From contig JAOVFP010000019.1 in NCBI GenBank assembly GCA_025738555.1, positions 186,001 through 250,000 of the forward strand: 64,000 nt of DNA. Direction: 5' to 3'. A model generated the notes under the pieces. It saw only the letters and a program-made list of their open reading frames with translations, was not told the DNA's origin and did no database searches. The DNA is from Cyathus striatus (taxonomy: Eukaryota; Basidiomycota; Agaricomycetes; Agaricales; Nidulariaceae). Every line of letters begins with the position of its first letter. Position 1 is the stretch's first letter. Positions 1 through 9,715 of this stretch are shown piece by piece. The position numbers and the translations under genes are program-made.

Positions 1-876
1 TCCGAAGGTGTTTACATGCTTCCTGCATTTCCCTCATGTCATCAAAGAAGACTACAAACTTGGGCGGAGGTACATCAAGATTTTCAGGAATAAGGAATGC
101 CAGATCCTTGAAGCCATTTGCGGGATATACAAGAGGCCAGACTGCTAATTGAATATCAGCTCGATCATTTGAATGTAATATATACTCTGTGCTAGCTGGA
201 CAGAGTCGTAGAACCTCACATATTTCGGCAAGGATATCTGGGGGAAGGGTAGCAGATGCAACATAGAAAGGAATGCGCTCAGGAATAAGGTAACGCAATG
301 CCCCTACATTCAAATATTCCTTTCTGAACTTTCCCCATTGACTGATACAGTGCCCTTTGTCGAAAATGAAATTCAAGATCCTTTTCGTCACTTTCGGCTT
401 CTTCCAAAGTGCCTTCATCTCGGGATTTGACATCAAGATTTCAGGATTTATTATCACAACCTGATATTTTCCATTCTCGATATCCTATGTATCTTGTTAA
501 CCAATATAGCATTTATTCTAAGCATATTACTTACCTTAAATGTGGAGGAATTGGCATTTTTCTGGGTAATGCTTATGGCACTTATACTGGCCTTTTGAAG
601 CATATCGACGTTTTGTTTTCTGAGCAGATTCAGTGGTGTAACTACCACTGTCATCTTATCCTGGCCTTCCTCAAGTGCCATTAGGAGTGGTATCCAAAAT
701 GACAGTGTCTTGCCTGTGCCTGTGGGAGCACAACCAACAATGTCTTTTCCATTGTGCAGCGCAAGTGCTACTTTGATCTGGAACCAGCATGGTCTCTTTC
801 CAAATTTAGACTCAACCAGTTGTCGTATTTGTGCTATTGACCAGTCGCGACGCTGGGAACCATTCTGAAAGGCCAT
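1..876 (-). CDS. RecQ-like DEAD/DEAH-box DNA helicase, 5' part (partial at left edge)
   Basis: This is the N-terminal part of a superfamily 2 helicase, which would unwind DNA using ATP. The start codon is at 876-874. Exon 1 is 876-535 and exon 2 runs 475-1 and off the edge. The 59-nt intron (534-476, gtaagt...cgag) keeps the frame and joins STFK to NGKYQVV. A Q-motif-like region precedes Walker A (APTGTGKT, about residue 50). VVVTPL (motif Ia) and a VVIINPEIL stretch (motif Ib-like) follow. Motif II reads DKGH where the family has DEAH, and the SAT motif (motif III, VASATLP) is present. The glutamate-to-lysine change removes the residue that activates water for ATP hydrolysis, so the protein may be inactive. 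Such RecQ-like copies are multiplied in many Agaricomycete genomes. Family certain; intactness uncertain because the 3' half is outside the window. Confidence 0.85.
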
Positions 877-1560
877 GTGCTCTATGTACCTGAGAAGGGA
901 ATCTGTACAAGAAAGTACCGTGTCACACTCAACTTCGAAAATTTCATAATGATATCATTCGACAACTAAGCGCAAGGGTTCAGCTGATTGACAGGGCATG
1001 GTAGGGTCTACGGAGAAACGTCGGCAACGACAAGTGCCAGCCACTCTATTGAGCAGAACCTCTCTTAGGTTTATTTGCCTTAAGCAAATATTTGTCTCTG
1101 TTTACCTAAAGAGGTTGTAGCGAGATATGAGTGTGCTGGTTTTAGGAGCCTGCTTGTATACATGTCAAGTTGAACATACACATGATCCACAATCAATGAC
1201 AAACAGAGAAGCACTCATGCACTAACTTAGTAACTTTCTTGCTGCTTGCTTGCCTATTTGGTGTAATGACATTAATAAAGGCTGCACTGTGTATCCCTTT
1301 GATAGAGGGAACTGCTTATATTACTTAAACACTGGTTCTAAATTTGACATATAACATCAATGTGTGCCTACAATTCTGCAATGTGGTTGATGGATATAGC
1401 TTGTACTATTTATAGTATATGCAAATTCATACTACTGACCATTTTTAAACACATAGTATTTGCAAATCTCCACCACAAATTTAACAATACTTTATTTTTC
1501 ATCATCATTAGCAAGAAATAGAAGCTTAGATGCACTGTGTGTGCAGAAATGCAGTACTTA
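877..1560. other. Intergenic region with a short hairpin
   Basis: No gene is seen. An imperfect inverted repeat of about 17 bp (arms near 1057-1073 and 1101-1117, aacctcT...taggt) could form a hairpin around a palindromic ttgccttaagcaa core. The rest is AT-rich. Confidence 0.4.
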
Positions 1561-1564
1561 TCCC

Positions 1565-1830
1565 TCCCCCACCCTTTCACCTAAACTTCACCTATTCACA
1601 TGAAATACACATTGAAGTAACACTTTCACATGAATTTCACCTTCATCTACAATGTTCCAAAATCACAAAAATTTGGTGAAATTCAAGTGAAGTTTAGGTG
1701 AAAACTAAGTGAAATTTAAATATGGAATTCACATGAAATACAAGTCAAATTCATATGCATGTACAGTGCAATGGTTACATGAAATTCACAAGAAATACAC
1801 ATGAAATACAAGTCAAATTCATATGCAGCA
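1565..1830. repeat. TTCACATGAA-type palindromic satellite, copy 1
   Basis: Many imperfect copies of words such as ttcacatgaaat and gtgaaattcatatg occur in both orientations, so the tract is rich in small inverted repeats. The same words recur at 3620-3890. Confidence 0.7.
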
Positions 1831-1984
1831 AATGTGTTAATAGTACACCACATGTATATTTGCAAGAAAAGTGTTGTGCATCACAAGGTATCAACTGAAT
1901 GTATTACAATAATCTACAAGGCACAAGAACAATGTGTTATACATTACTAACTAAACTAAACCTCCTATCATCACATCACTCTCT

Positions 1985-2665
1985 CACTATGTGCATTTGA
2001 TCCCCCCTTCACTATGCACTATGCACTATTGATCTCCCCCTCTGTACTATCAATCCCCCCCCACTCACTATGTGCTATGCACTGTCTATCCCCCACTTTC
2101 TATGTGTTCTTCCCCCCTCATTATGTGCTATGTGCTATGCTTCCCTCCCTCATGATATGTTCCCCCCCATGCAATACATTCCCCCCCATGCAATACATTC
2201 CCCCATGCAATACATTCCCCCCATGCAATACATTCCCCCTTGCTATACACTCCCCCCTTGCTATACACTCCCCCTTGCTATATGTTCCCCCCTTGTGATA
2301 TGTTCCCCCCCCCCCTGCTATGTGTTCCCCCCCACTATGTGTTCCCCTTGCTATGCATCCCCCCACTATGTGTTCCCTTCCTCTTGCTATGCTTCCTCAT
2401 ATATGTTCCCCCTCCCTTGCTATGCACTATGACTTCTCCCCCTCCTCATTATGTGCTATGTGCTATGCTCCCCTCTTGCTATATGTTCCCCCCCCTTGCT
2501 ATGTGCTATGAGTTCTTCCCCCTTCATTACATGCTATGTGCTATGCTTCCCCCCTCACAATATGTTCCCCCCCTCATGATATGTTCCCCCTCCACTACAT
2601 GTTCCCCTCCTCTCACTATGCACTATGCACTATGTTTCCCCCTCACTATATGTCCCCCCTCACCA
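1985..2665. repeat. C-rich tandem satellite
   Basis: Head-to-tail units of about 16-20 bp alternate runs of 4-9 cytosines with words such as ccatgcaatacatt, cttgctatacact and cactatgtgctatg. Long ORFs in all frames here are by-products of the periodicity (His/Pro/Cys/Tyr repeats) and are not called genes. Confidence 0.85.
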
Positions 2666-2679
2666 TGCATTCTCCCCTC

Positions 2680-3170
2680 CTCCCCCTGAGAGGATGCCTC
2701 CTCATGGCTGGGCAGCATGGCATTGTTGTTGTTATGATGCAGAGGGGAAGATGGTGGTGCATGGAGATACGAGATGCATGGGGAGAGGATGCCATCCTCA
2801 CCAGCTGGGAGGGGGGCATAGCATCATTGTTGTCATGATACAGAGAGAAGGAAGAGGATGCTGGGTGGCACTGTTTCATCATCATGATGCAGAGGAAAGG
2901 ATGGGGACGCTAGGTGGCATTGTGTCATCATTATTATTGTGACAGAGAGGGAGGGAGTGGAGACTTTGGTATGTGTTGTTATCATCATCAAAACACAGAG
3001 GGAAGGACGAAATGGGGGGGGAGGATGCTGTCCTCACTGATGTCCTCACTAGCATGCATGCACTGTGGATGCTGTCATTAGCTTTCATCCTCATCATTCC
3101 TGCCATCATCAACTCACTTGATATGGACAACTCCCTCATTGTTCCCCTCACTCCCCTCCATCTCCCTTAA
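2680..3170. repeat. Dispersed 'catcattgttgtcatgat/gcagaggg' repeat, copy 1
   Basis: Three or more imperfect units of about 70-75 bp contain words such as cattgttgttatgatgcag followed by a purine-rich agaggggaagatgg stretch. Inverted copies occur near 12780-12945 and 14030-14180 and a further copy near 15815-15960. Confidence 0.6.
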
Positions 3171-3224
3171 CCATACATTGTGAGCTCTGGCATCTTGTCT
3201 GCCTCATGTGTGCCCATTGCATCA

Positions 3225-3365
3225 TCTGAATACGAGGAAGGGAAGAAGGAGGAGGGAGACAGAAGAGGAGGGGAGATGGAGGAGGGAGACAGAAGGGGAG
3301 GGGAGATGGAAGGGGAGGGGAGAGCCTGGGGGAGCAGAGGAAGGGTGATGGTGGATGGGTGGTTG
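3225..3365. repeat. Purine-rich GGAGG/GAAGG tract
   Basis: The + strand is nearly all purine, with two direct copies of a ggaggggagatggaggagggag-like unit. It is potentially triplex or quadruplex forming. No gene is seen. Confidence 0.6.
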
Positions 3366-3594
3366 TGACATGGTAACGTGGGAGGGTGCCATTAACCAAA
3401 ATGGTCCAACACTGCCACATATGGTTGGGTGCTTGACATATATGCTAAGTTATTTATCTAAAATAATGCTTGTGTGGTGTAGTGGTATTAGTTGCTTCAA
3501 CATGTGAACTTAAGTTTACATAATAACATGTGAATGAGAGTTCGATTCATTGTGGTGCCAACAAATTTTTTTAATATAAGTACTGTTACATCTA

Positions 3595-3895
3595 CTAGTA
3601 CCAAAACATGGAATCATGTTTACCTGATTCCATGTGAATACCAGGTGAATTTCACCTGGTATTCACATAGAATTCAGATATTCATGCATTCATGTGCAAT
3701 TCATGTGCAATTCACATGAATTTCATATGGGGTTTTTCATGTGGGGTTTTTCATGTGAATTTCACCTATTCATGTTGTTCCATATGAAATTCACATGAAG
3801 CAGTTTGCAGGGGACTCCCCCAAAATCCGAGAAAATCAAAGTCCAAAACTTCACATGAATAGGTGAAGTTCACATGAAATTCACATGAAAAGGGT
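3595..3895. repeat. TTCACATGAA-type palindromic satellite, copy 2
   Basis: This is the same word family as 1565-1830 (caggtgaatttcacctggt, cacatgaaattcacatgaa). The words are self-complementary, so the tract could form hairpins on either strand. Confidence 0.7.
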
Positions 3896-4197
3896 GGGGG
3901 AGAGTAAAGACCTCCAGAAATGTATGGTGTCAAGGGGGGACAGTCTTTGGAGGCCAGCACCTCGAGCCAACCTTGTTCTTTGAGTCTATGAAGTTATCTT
4001 GCACTTTAGCTAGTATTTTCCACTAAAACTTGTTTAAAAGCCTAATTTTCATTATGGTAAATCCTGGAATGCTTATCGGCCCTTATTATGCTTACATTAG
4101 GCTATGTAAGTTGCATATAAGCACAATTAAGTTAAAATTACTTGATATCAGTAACATTTGGACATGGGTAAACCTTAGTATTACTAATTTCACTAAT

Positions 4198-5340
4198 TTA
4201 GCTGATGGGGATTTTCCTGATGGCCCACAACACCACTTTATAATCATAGGGGTCATCCAGATTTCTTTCTTCTACTGACTCAGGGACTAAATCTAATCTT
4301 TGGTTCAAGGTATCTTTAAACTTTTGGCTTAAAGCCTTGAGCAACCTTTTCATGATAATCAAATTGGAGATAACTTTATTCTCCATGCATATTGCTGCTG
4401 CCTTTTCAAACTCTCTCTTGAATGCTTTCCATGCTTTCTTGTCCTGCAGGCCAATTGTCTCATGCTTTCTCACAATTTTAGCTAATTGGAAGGCACATCC
4501 TATATCCACATCCTCATCATATTCCTTTAGAAGACAGTTTTTAAATGCTTCCCATGAAACTCCTTGAGCTTATGCAAACTGTGATATGATATCCTGCACC
4601 TGGCTGTGAGTGATAGTCTGTAGTTCATATGCAATTTGTTCACCTTCATCCTCAAATGAGTAACACTCAAAATGGGACTGTAGACTTTTCAGCCAAAATC
4701 TGACTTGCATCCCTTTTCTGTCCCATTTTTTCATGTCCCTGCTAAAGGGATCTGGCATATCTTTCAGCATTGCTAGTCTTCTTGCAGGTGGTTTTGCTGC
4801 TGCTGCTCCAGCCACTTGGGGAACTACTTGGTCTGCCACAGTAACTATCTCAGGTATGGGAACCATGGTATTTGCTGGTACTGGCTCTTGGACTGGCTCA
4901 TTTTTGACAGGCTCAATATCAGGCTCTATGAATGAATTCCTAAGTATATGGTCTGGGCTATTCCCTACTTCTGAATCTGATCCTTCAAAGGTACCTGGTA
5001 ACACATTGGTAAGCAGTGTTTTGATCCCTTGCTCAGATTCAGTGATGACTGGCACTTGGGCTGCTTCAATTAGAAGCTGCTCAATGGCTTGGTCTACTTT
5101 GTCATGGATGTGCTGATTTTCTACACTACTATCTATGTGTACACTGGCTCTTAATACTACTGGATCATTCTCAGGGAGTCTGGTTACCAGCAAATTCAAG
5201 CCTCTTGGAACTCTTCTTTGTCATTTTACCTCAAACTCAAGGACTTCCTGTCCTGACTTCTGCAAGTTCTTTGTTTTGCAAGATATTTTCACAGCTGGTG
5301 CTTCACTGATATGCCAAGTAATACTAACTCATTCTTTTAC
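4198..5340 (-). pseudogene. Degenerate retroelement gag-like ORF
   Basis: A minus-strand coding-like stretch of about 210 codons (5199-4570) is followed after one in-frame stop by another 120 codons in the same frame to about 4198, and preceded by a further in-frame coding-like piece up to about 5330. It has an acidic, Pro/Glu/Val-rich N-terminal part. A segment with FSRDMKKWDRKGMQ and LQSHFECYSFEDE follows, resembling the helical capsid-like region of LTR-retroelement Gag proteins. No zinc knuckle, protease or reverse transcriptase is seen nearby. The broken frame and CpG-poor repeat surroundings suggest a dead element. Gag assignment is by character, not by a strong motif. Confidence 0.45.
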
Positions 5341-6189
5341 TGATCACATAATACACACACATAAACAATCACAACTTAACACAAGTCTATCACAATATAC
5401 ACTTTACTAATGGACACAGGGGGATCTAATTCCTTCTTCACTTGTCACTTGTCACAGTTCCAATAGTAGTATGTTATAATCTACTTATAATGTCCCTATC
5501 TATTGCCTCTCATCACAGAAACACTTCAAAACCAAATAAACTCAAATTCCCCTTCATGGTGGGCTCCAAATAAGAGGTTAGTATGGAAACCCAGAGCACC
5601 ATGCTCAGAAGCATCAAAATATTTTGTGCTCCAAGCATCAGCTGCTCGGCAGATCACTTAAGCCTTCACCTAGATATGTGTGCTCAGGTCATGAAATTCA
5701 GTAGCGACTTATTAATAGCTAGAGGAGTACAAATGAAGGCAAATTGGTGATTACATAAGCATAGTCACGAGCATCATTTCCATAGTGGAAATGACACTCA
5801 TGACCTGAGAGATAGACTGTGCCCCAGCCTTCTTATAGTTATATAAACCATAGGGCTGGCTCATGCTAGCAGAGCCCATTACCTAATAGTACCTAAGTAT
5901 TCTGTAATCAGTGCTTAGTGTTTAGCACTTAAGTAGTTACAAAACATTTTTAATATTGAATACAACTGTGTAGCTTAAAAAGATAGAATAAATAAACTAC
6001 TAATTTTCATACATTTGGTGGGCATCCTGCATGGCACATACATATAATATAAATCATAGGGCCACCTCAAGCTGGCAGAACCCGTGTAACATGAAATTTC
6101 AGCTGTTAAAATTGTTGCAATATTTATTTTTATAATGTTGGCTTTGTTACATATTACTACATCACAATTCATCTGGCCTTATTAAACAT

Positions 6190-7090
6190 CTCTAGCTATA
6201 TTCCTATTCATCTTGTGATGTTCCTAGTATCCTATAGGACTGGTACTAACTGACACTCTTTTGTGCTCACTAAATTATATCTAGCTTTGTTCCTGCTCTT
6301 CAGTGATTATTGAAACTTTTCTAATGCCATTCCTACTTGTCTGGTACTTGCCTTGGCTTGAGAATACATGCACAGCTTCATTCCCACTTGCCTGGAGTCT
6401 TGGGCTGGTTTAAACTTGTCTAACTTCATTCCTACTTGTCTAGTACTCTTCTGTGCTTGTTGGAATTTATCTAGTGTCATTTCTACTTGTCTTGTACTTG
6501 TCTGGGCACAAGAAACATGTATGGCTTCATTCCTACTTGTCTGGAGTCCTGGTCCAGTTTAAAATTTGTTCCTACTTGTCCAGTACTCTTCTGTGCTTGC
6601 TAAATATTATATAGCTTCATTCTTATTCATCTTGTACTTGTCTATGCTCATTAAAACAAATCTCCTCCATTCTTACATATCAGGTACTCATCTTTTCTTT
6701 GTTGTTACTCATCTGAACTCATTGAAACTTGTCTAACTTCATTTATACTCATCTAGTACTCTTCTGAGCTTGTTAAGACTTGCCTACTTCATTCAGATTC
6801 ATCTGGAACCCTTCTGTGCCCATTAAATCAGATCCAATTCATTCTATTTGTCTGGTACTTGTAAGTTGTCTGCACTCATTAAAACATATCTACTTTGTTC
6901 TTAATCATTTAATTGTCTTCTGGGCTTGTTAGGACAGACTTATTTCATTCCTATTCGTCTAGAACTCATCTGGGTCTACTAAAATATGTCTACTTTGTTA
7001 ATATCCATCTCAAATACATCAGGTAATTGTTTAACCTTGCTAAAATGTCTAGTATCATTCCCACTCATCTTCACTTGATACAGTTGTTTG
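6190..7090. repeat. Minisatellite of about 45-55 bp units (cattcctacttgtctggtac)
   Basis: More than a dozen imperfect units carry ttcattcctacttgtct, ggtactcttctgtgcttg and ttaaacttgtct words. It is AT-rich and almost free of CpG. Confidence 0.75.
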
Positions 7091-7234
7091 GCTTCATTGA
7101 AACCTTCATTTTTACTTACTTCAGATATACAGTTGTGTATAATTTTTTATAACCTACAATTATTATAACAAATTCCTAACTTTACACTAATTAATCTAGC
7201 ATTGTTTTAGCAATATTTTAATGATACTAGAACT

Positions 7235-7790
7235 GATATAAAGATGCAGGGATCGTTCTATTGATACCAGCATCGTTTAGACGAATCATGCATCATTCTA
7301 AAAATACTGGCATCATTAAAATAAATCCTGCATCATTATAACAATGCTAGGATAGTTCTAACAACACCAGCATCGTTAAAATGAATCCTGCATCATTATA
7401 ACGATGCCAGGATCACCCTAATGATGCCAGCATTGATAAAATAAATTTGGCATTATTATAACAGTGCTAGGATAGTTTTAACAATACTAGCACCATTATG
7501 ACGATGTAAATGATGCTGGCGTCAGTAAAACAAATTATGCATCATTATAACAGTGTTAGGATAGTTCTAATGAAACTGGCATCGTTAGAATGGATCCCAC
7601 ATCTTTATAATGTGTTATTACAATGTAGGATGTGTTTTAATGATGCTGGTATCGTTAGAACAATACTAGCACCATTATAACGATGCAGGACTTATTTTAA
7701 CAATGCCAGTTTCATTAATATTATCATAGCACCATTATGACGATGCAAACGATACCAGTGCCAATAAACACATCCTACATTATTATAACG
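7235..7790. repeat. Minisatellite of about 50 bp units (catcattataacgatgccag)
   Basis: Repeated words include atcctgcatcattataac, gatgccaggat and ccagcatcgttaaaa. Many are partly self-complementary (catcgtt/aacgatg), so hairpins can form. Confidence 0.75.
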
Positions 7791-8413
7791 ATATGGGTGT
7801 GCTGTATTTATTAAAGTACATGTTAGAATCTCAGAATACATAGTTTAATCAAGTCATTTACCAATTGTTTACACAATTAAATATGTAGGCAACATGTAAG
7901 TATATATAACTATGATACAGTACATTCACATTAAATTTAAACACAAGAAAACCCTTGGGTTACCCGCAACCCATAGGGTTCAGACAGGTATGGGTATGGG
8001 TGCAGGTCGGACTCAAAACACCCATGAGTTACCTGTGCACTTCCCCGTCATCGTCAGGTTAGCTTTAAAATACCTATTATTATCTTGTTCTATATTTACT
8101 ATGTGCACTATTCAAGAGGTCCTGAGTTCAATCCTCGTTGCTAACCTCACTACCACCCAACCATAACTCATTAGTAATATATAGATACCTACTTACAATA
8201 TATAACTATAAGGCCAAGGCACAGTCTATCTCTCAGGTCATGAGTGTCGTTTCCACTATGGAAATGATGCTCGTGACTATGCTTATGTAATCACCAATTT
8301 GCCTTCATTTGTACTCCTCTAGCTATTAGTAAGTCGCTACTGAATTTCATGACCTGAGCACACATATCTAGGCAAAGGCTTAAGCGTGGTGCTCCAGGTT
8401 TCCATAGGTTAGA

Positions 8414-9715
8414 GATGTTTACAATGAGATGATAGTAGATAGATTATGTAATTATAACTACTTATTCCTAAAACAATGTAACAGGGTGGTGAGTTTGGAG
8501 GGAATTTCACAGAAGATCAGTATTAATGACACTTCCAGGCAAAAGTGGGTACAAGGGGGATGTATAGGAAGGTTAAGGAATAACTATGTAGTGATTTGTC
8601 ACATCCCATTCCAATTACTAAGGATTGAACCATGAAGGAAGGTCTAATGATGAGAGAGTACATAAGTAAGAGCTTGAGGATAATGAATGATGTATGGGAG
8701 TAATGGAATGTCAGCTTCAACTTGTATGTTGTGCCCCTTGAACTTCTTGTTCTGTATTTAGAACAGGGCAGAGTTGATGATGATATCTCAGAGCTGGAAC
8801 AAGTCCCAAGTGAAGGAAAGGGTGTTAACATAGTTGATTCAAAACTGTAGTTTACTTACAATGTGAAGTAGTTTATATAGTAGTTACTTTGTCCTGGATG
8901 TGGACAGAGTTAGTGTCTATGGGTTTGTGGCATAATGGGGGATAAGTAACTACAGAGAATGTAGACTACAGTAGACTAGTTCCATGCCTCTAGATTACAT
9001 TCAACATATAATGCCAAATGTCATTGTAAAGATAAAGAACAGAGTAAGTGTCATATCCTGTATCACCTACCTCCAGACTCCTATGCTCTCACTCCACATT
9101 CACCTTTGTTACTCCAGACTTTGATTATGCTTTTATTATTACATATTGCTTACTGTACATAGATTACTTCTGTTTCCTTTATTCCATTCTACTGAGCTAT
9201 CCCCTCAGTAATGTAGTATAGATCTCATAGTGAGTCATTTATCATTCTTAAGTACACAACTATCTGTTTCACTTTACACTGCCATATGTGCTCACTTCTC
9301 CAATGTGTTTTATTATGTTTAATTAGTTTTAGTCTTCATTCTATGTACACCTACCCTGACCATACTTCTCCACTGGCCTTGGCCAGCAGCCTTTACTTAC
9401 TCTGAGTCTCCAGTATTTAAGTAGCACTTGATTTGTACTTAGTCTTTAGTTTCATATTGAACTACATCCTCACCCTTTCATCTGACTTGAGTTCCACCTC
9501 TTGTCTCTTCATCTCTTGTCTTCTCTGAAGGGCTTGCCCTTACTCTGAAATCCAGGACCAGGAATCCCAGAGGTGCAGCACATAAGCTGAAGCTGAAGTC
9601 CTACCCCCTGAGTTCTCATTCTCCACTTTCATCTCACACTCACTCCTCACTTCTCCATAGTCACCCTCTCATACTCTGCTGCCAAGTCAGGCTAGGGGCA
9701 TGGTCATGACAGTAT
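8414..9715. other. Region without a recognised gene, possible LTR upstream of gag
   Basis: No convincing coding frame is seen. The CT-rich 9040-9700 segment directly before the gag-like ORF could be the 5' LTR and leader of the Ty3-like element, but no second LTR copy was found to confirm it. Confidence 0.3.

Larger units (their letters stand above)
5574..8413. mobile_element. 2.8-kb element with long imperfect terminal inverted repeats, no transposase
   Basis: The left arm (about 5574-5846) and right arm (about 8196-8413) are reverse complements over roughly 190-220 bp. They share gaaattcagtagcgactta, ggcaaattggtgattacat and catgacctgagagatagac. The left arm carries an extra piece of about 60 bp near 5600-5655. 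Between the arms lie two satellites (6190-7090 and 7235-7790) and no transposase. It looks like a non-autonomous foldback or giant MITE-like element that captured tandem repeats. No clear target-site duplication was found, so the true termini are uncertain. Confidence 0.7.

Noticed and set aside
2014..2838. Several overlapping ORFs of 60-149 codons rich in Cys, Pro, Tyr and His
   Set aside because: They lie in the C-rich satellite, are open in several frames and on both strands, and only mirror the repeat unit.
3473..3575. tRNA-like words (tggtgtagtggta and gagttcgattc) followed by a T run
   Set aside because: The acceptor arms do not pair and the spacing is too long for a tRNA without a convincing intron.
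1565..3895. Palindromic ttcacatgaa repeats as a possible CRISPR-like array
   Set aside because: Units are irregular, spacers are not unique and of constant length, and the genome is eukaryotic.
8057..8146. tRNA-like sequence with GGTTAGC/GCTAACC ends and a GAGTTCAATCC box
   Set aside because: The D-arm lacks the GG pair and the T-stem is poorly paired. It could be a tRNA-derived SINE remnant but is too weak to call.
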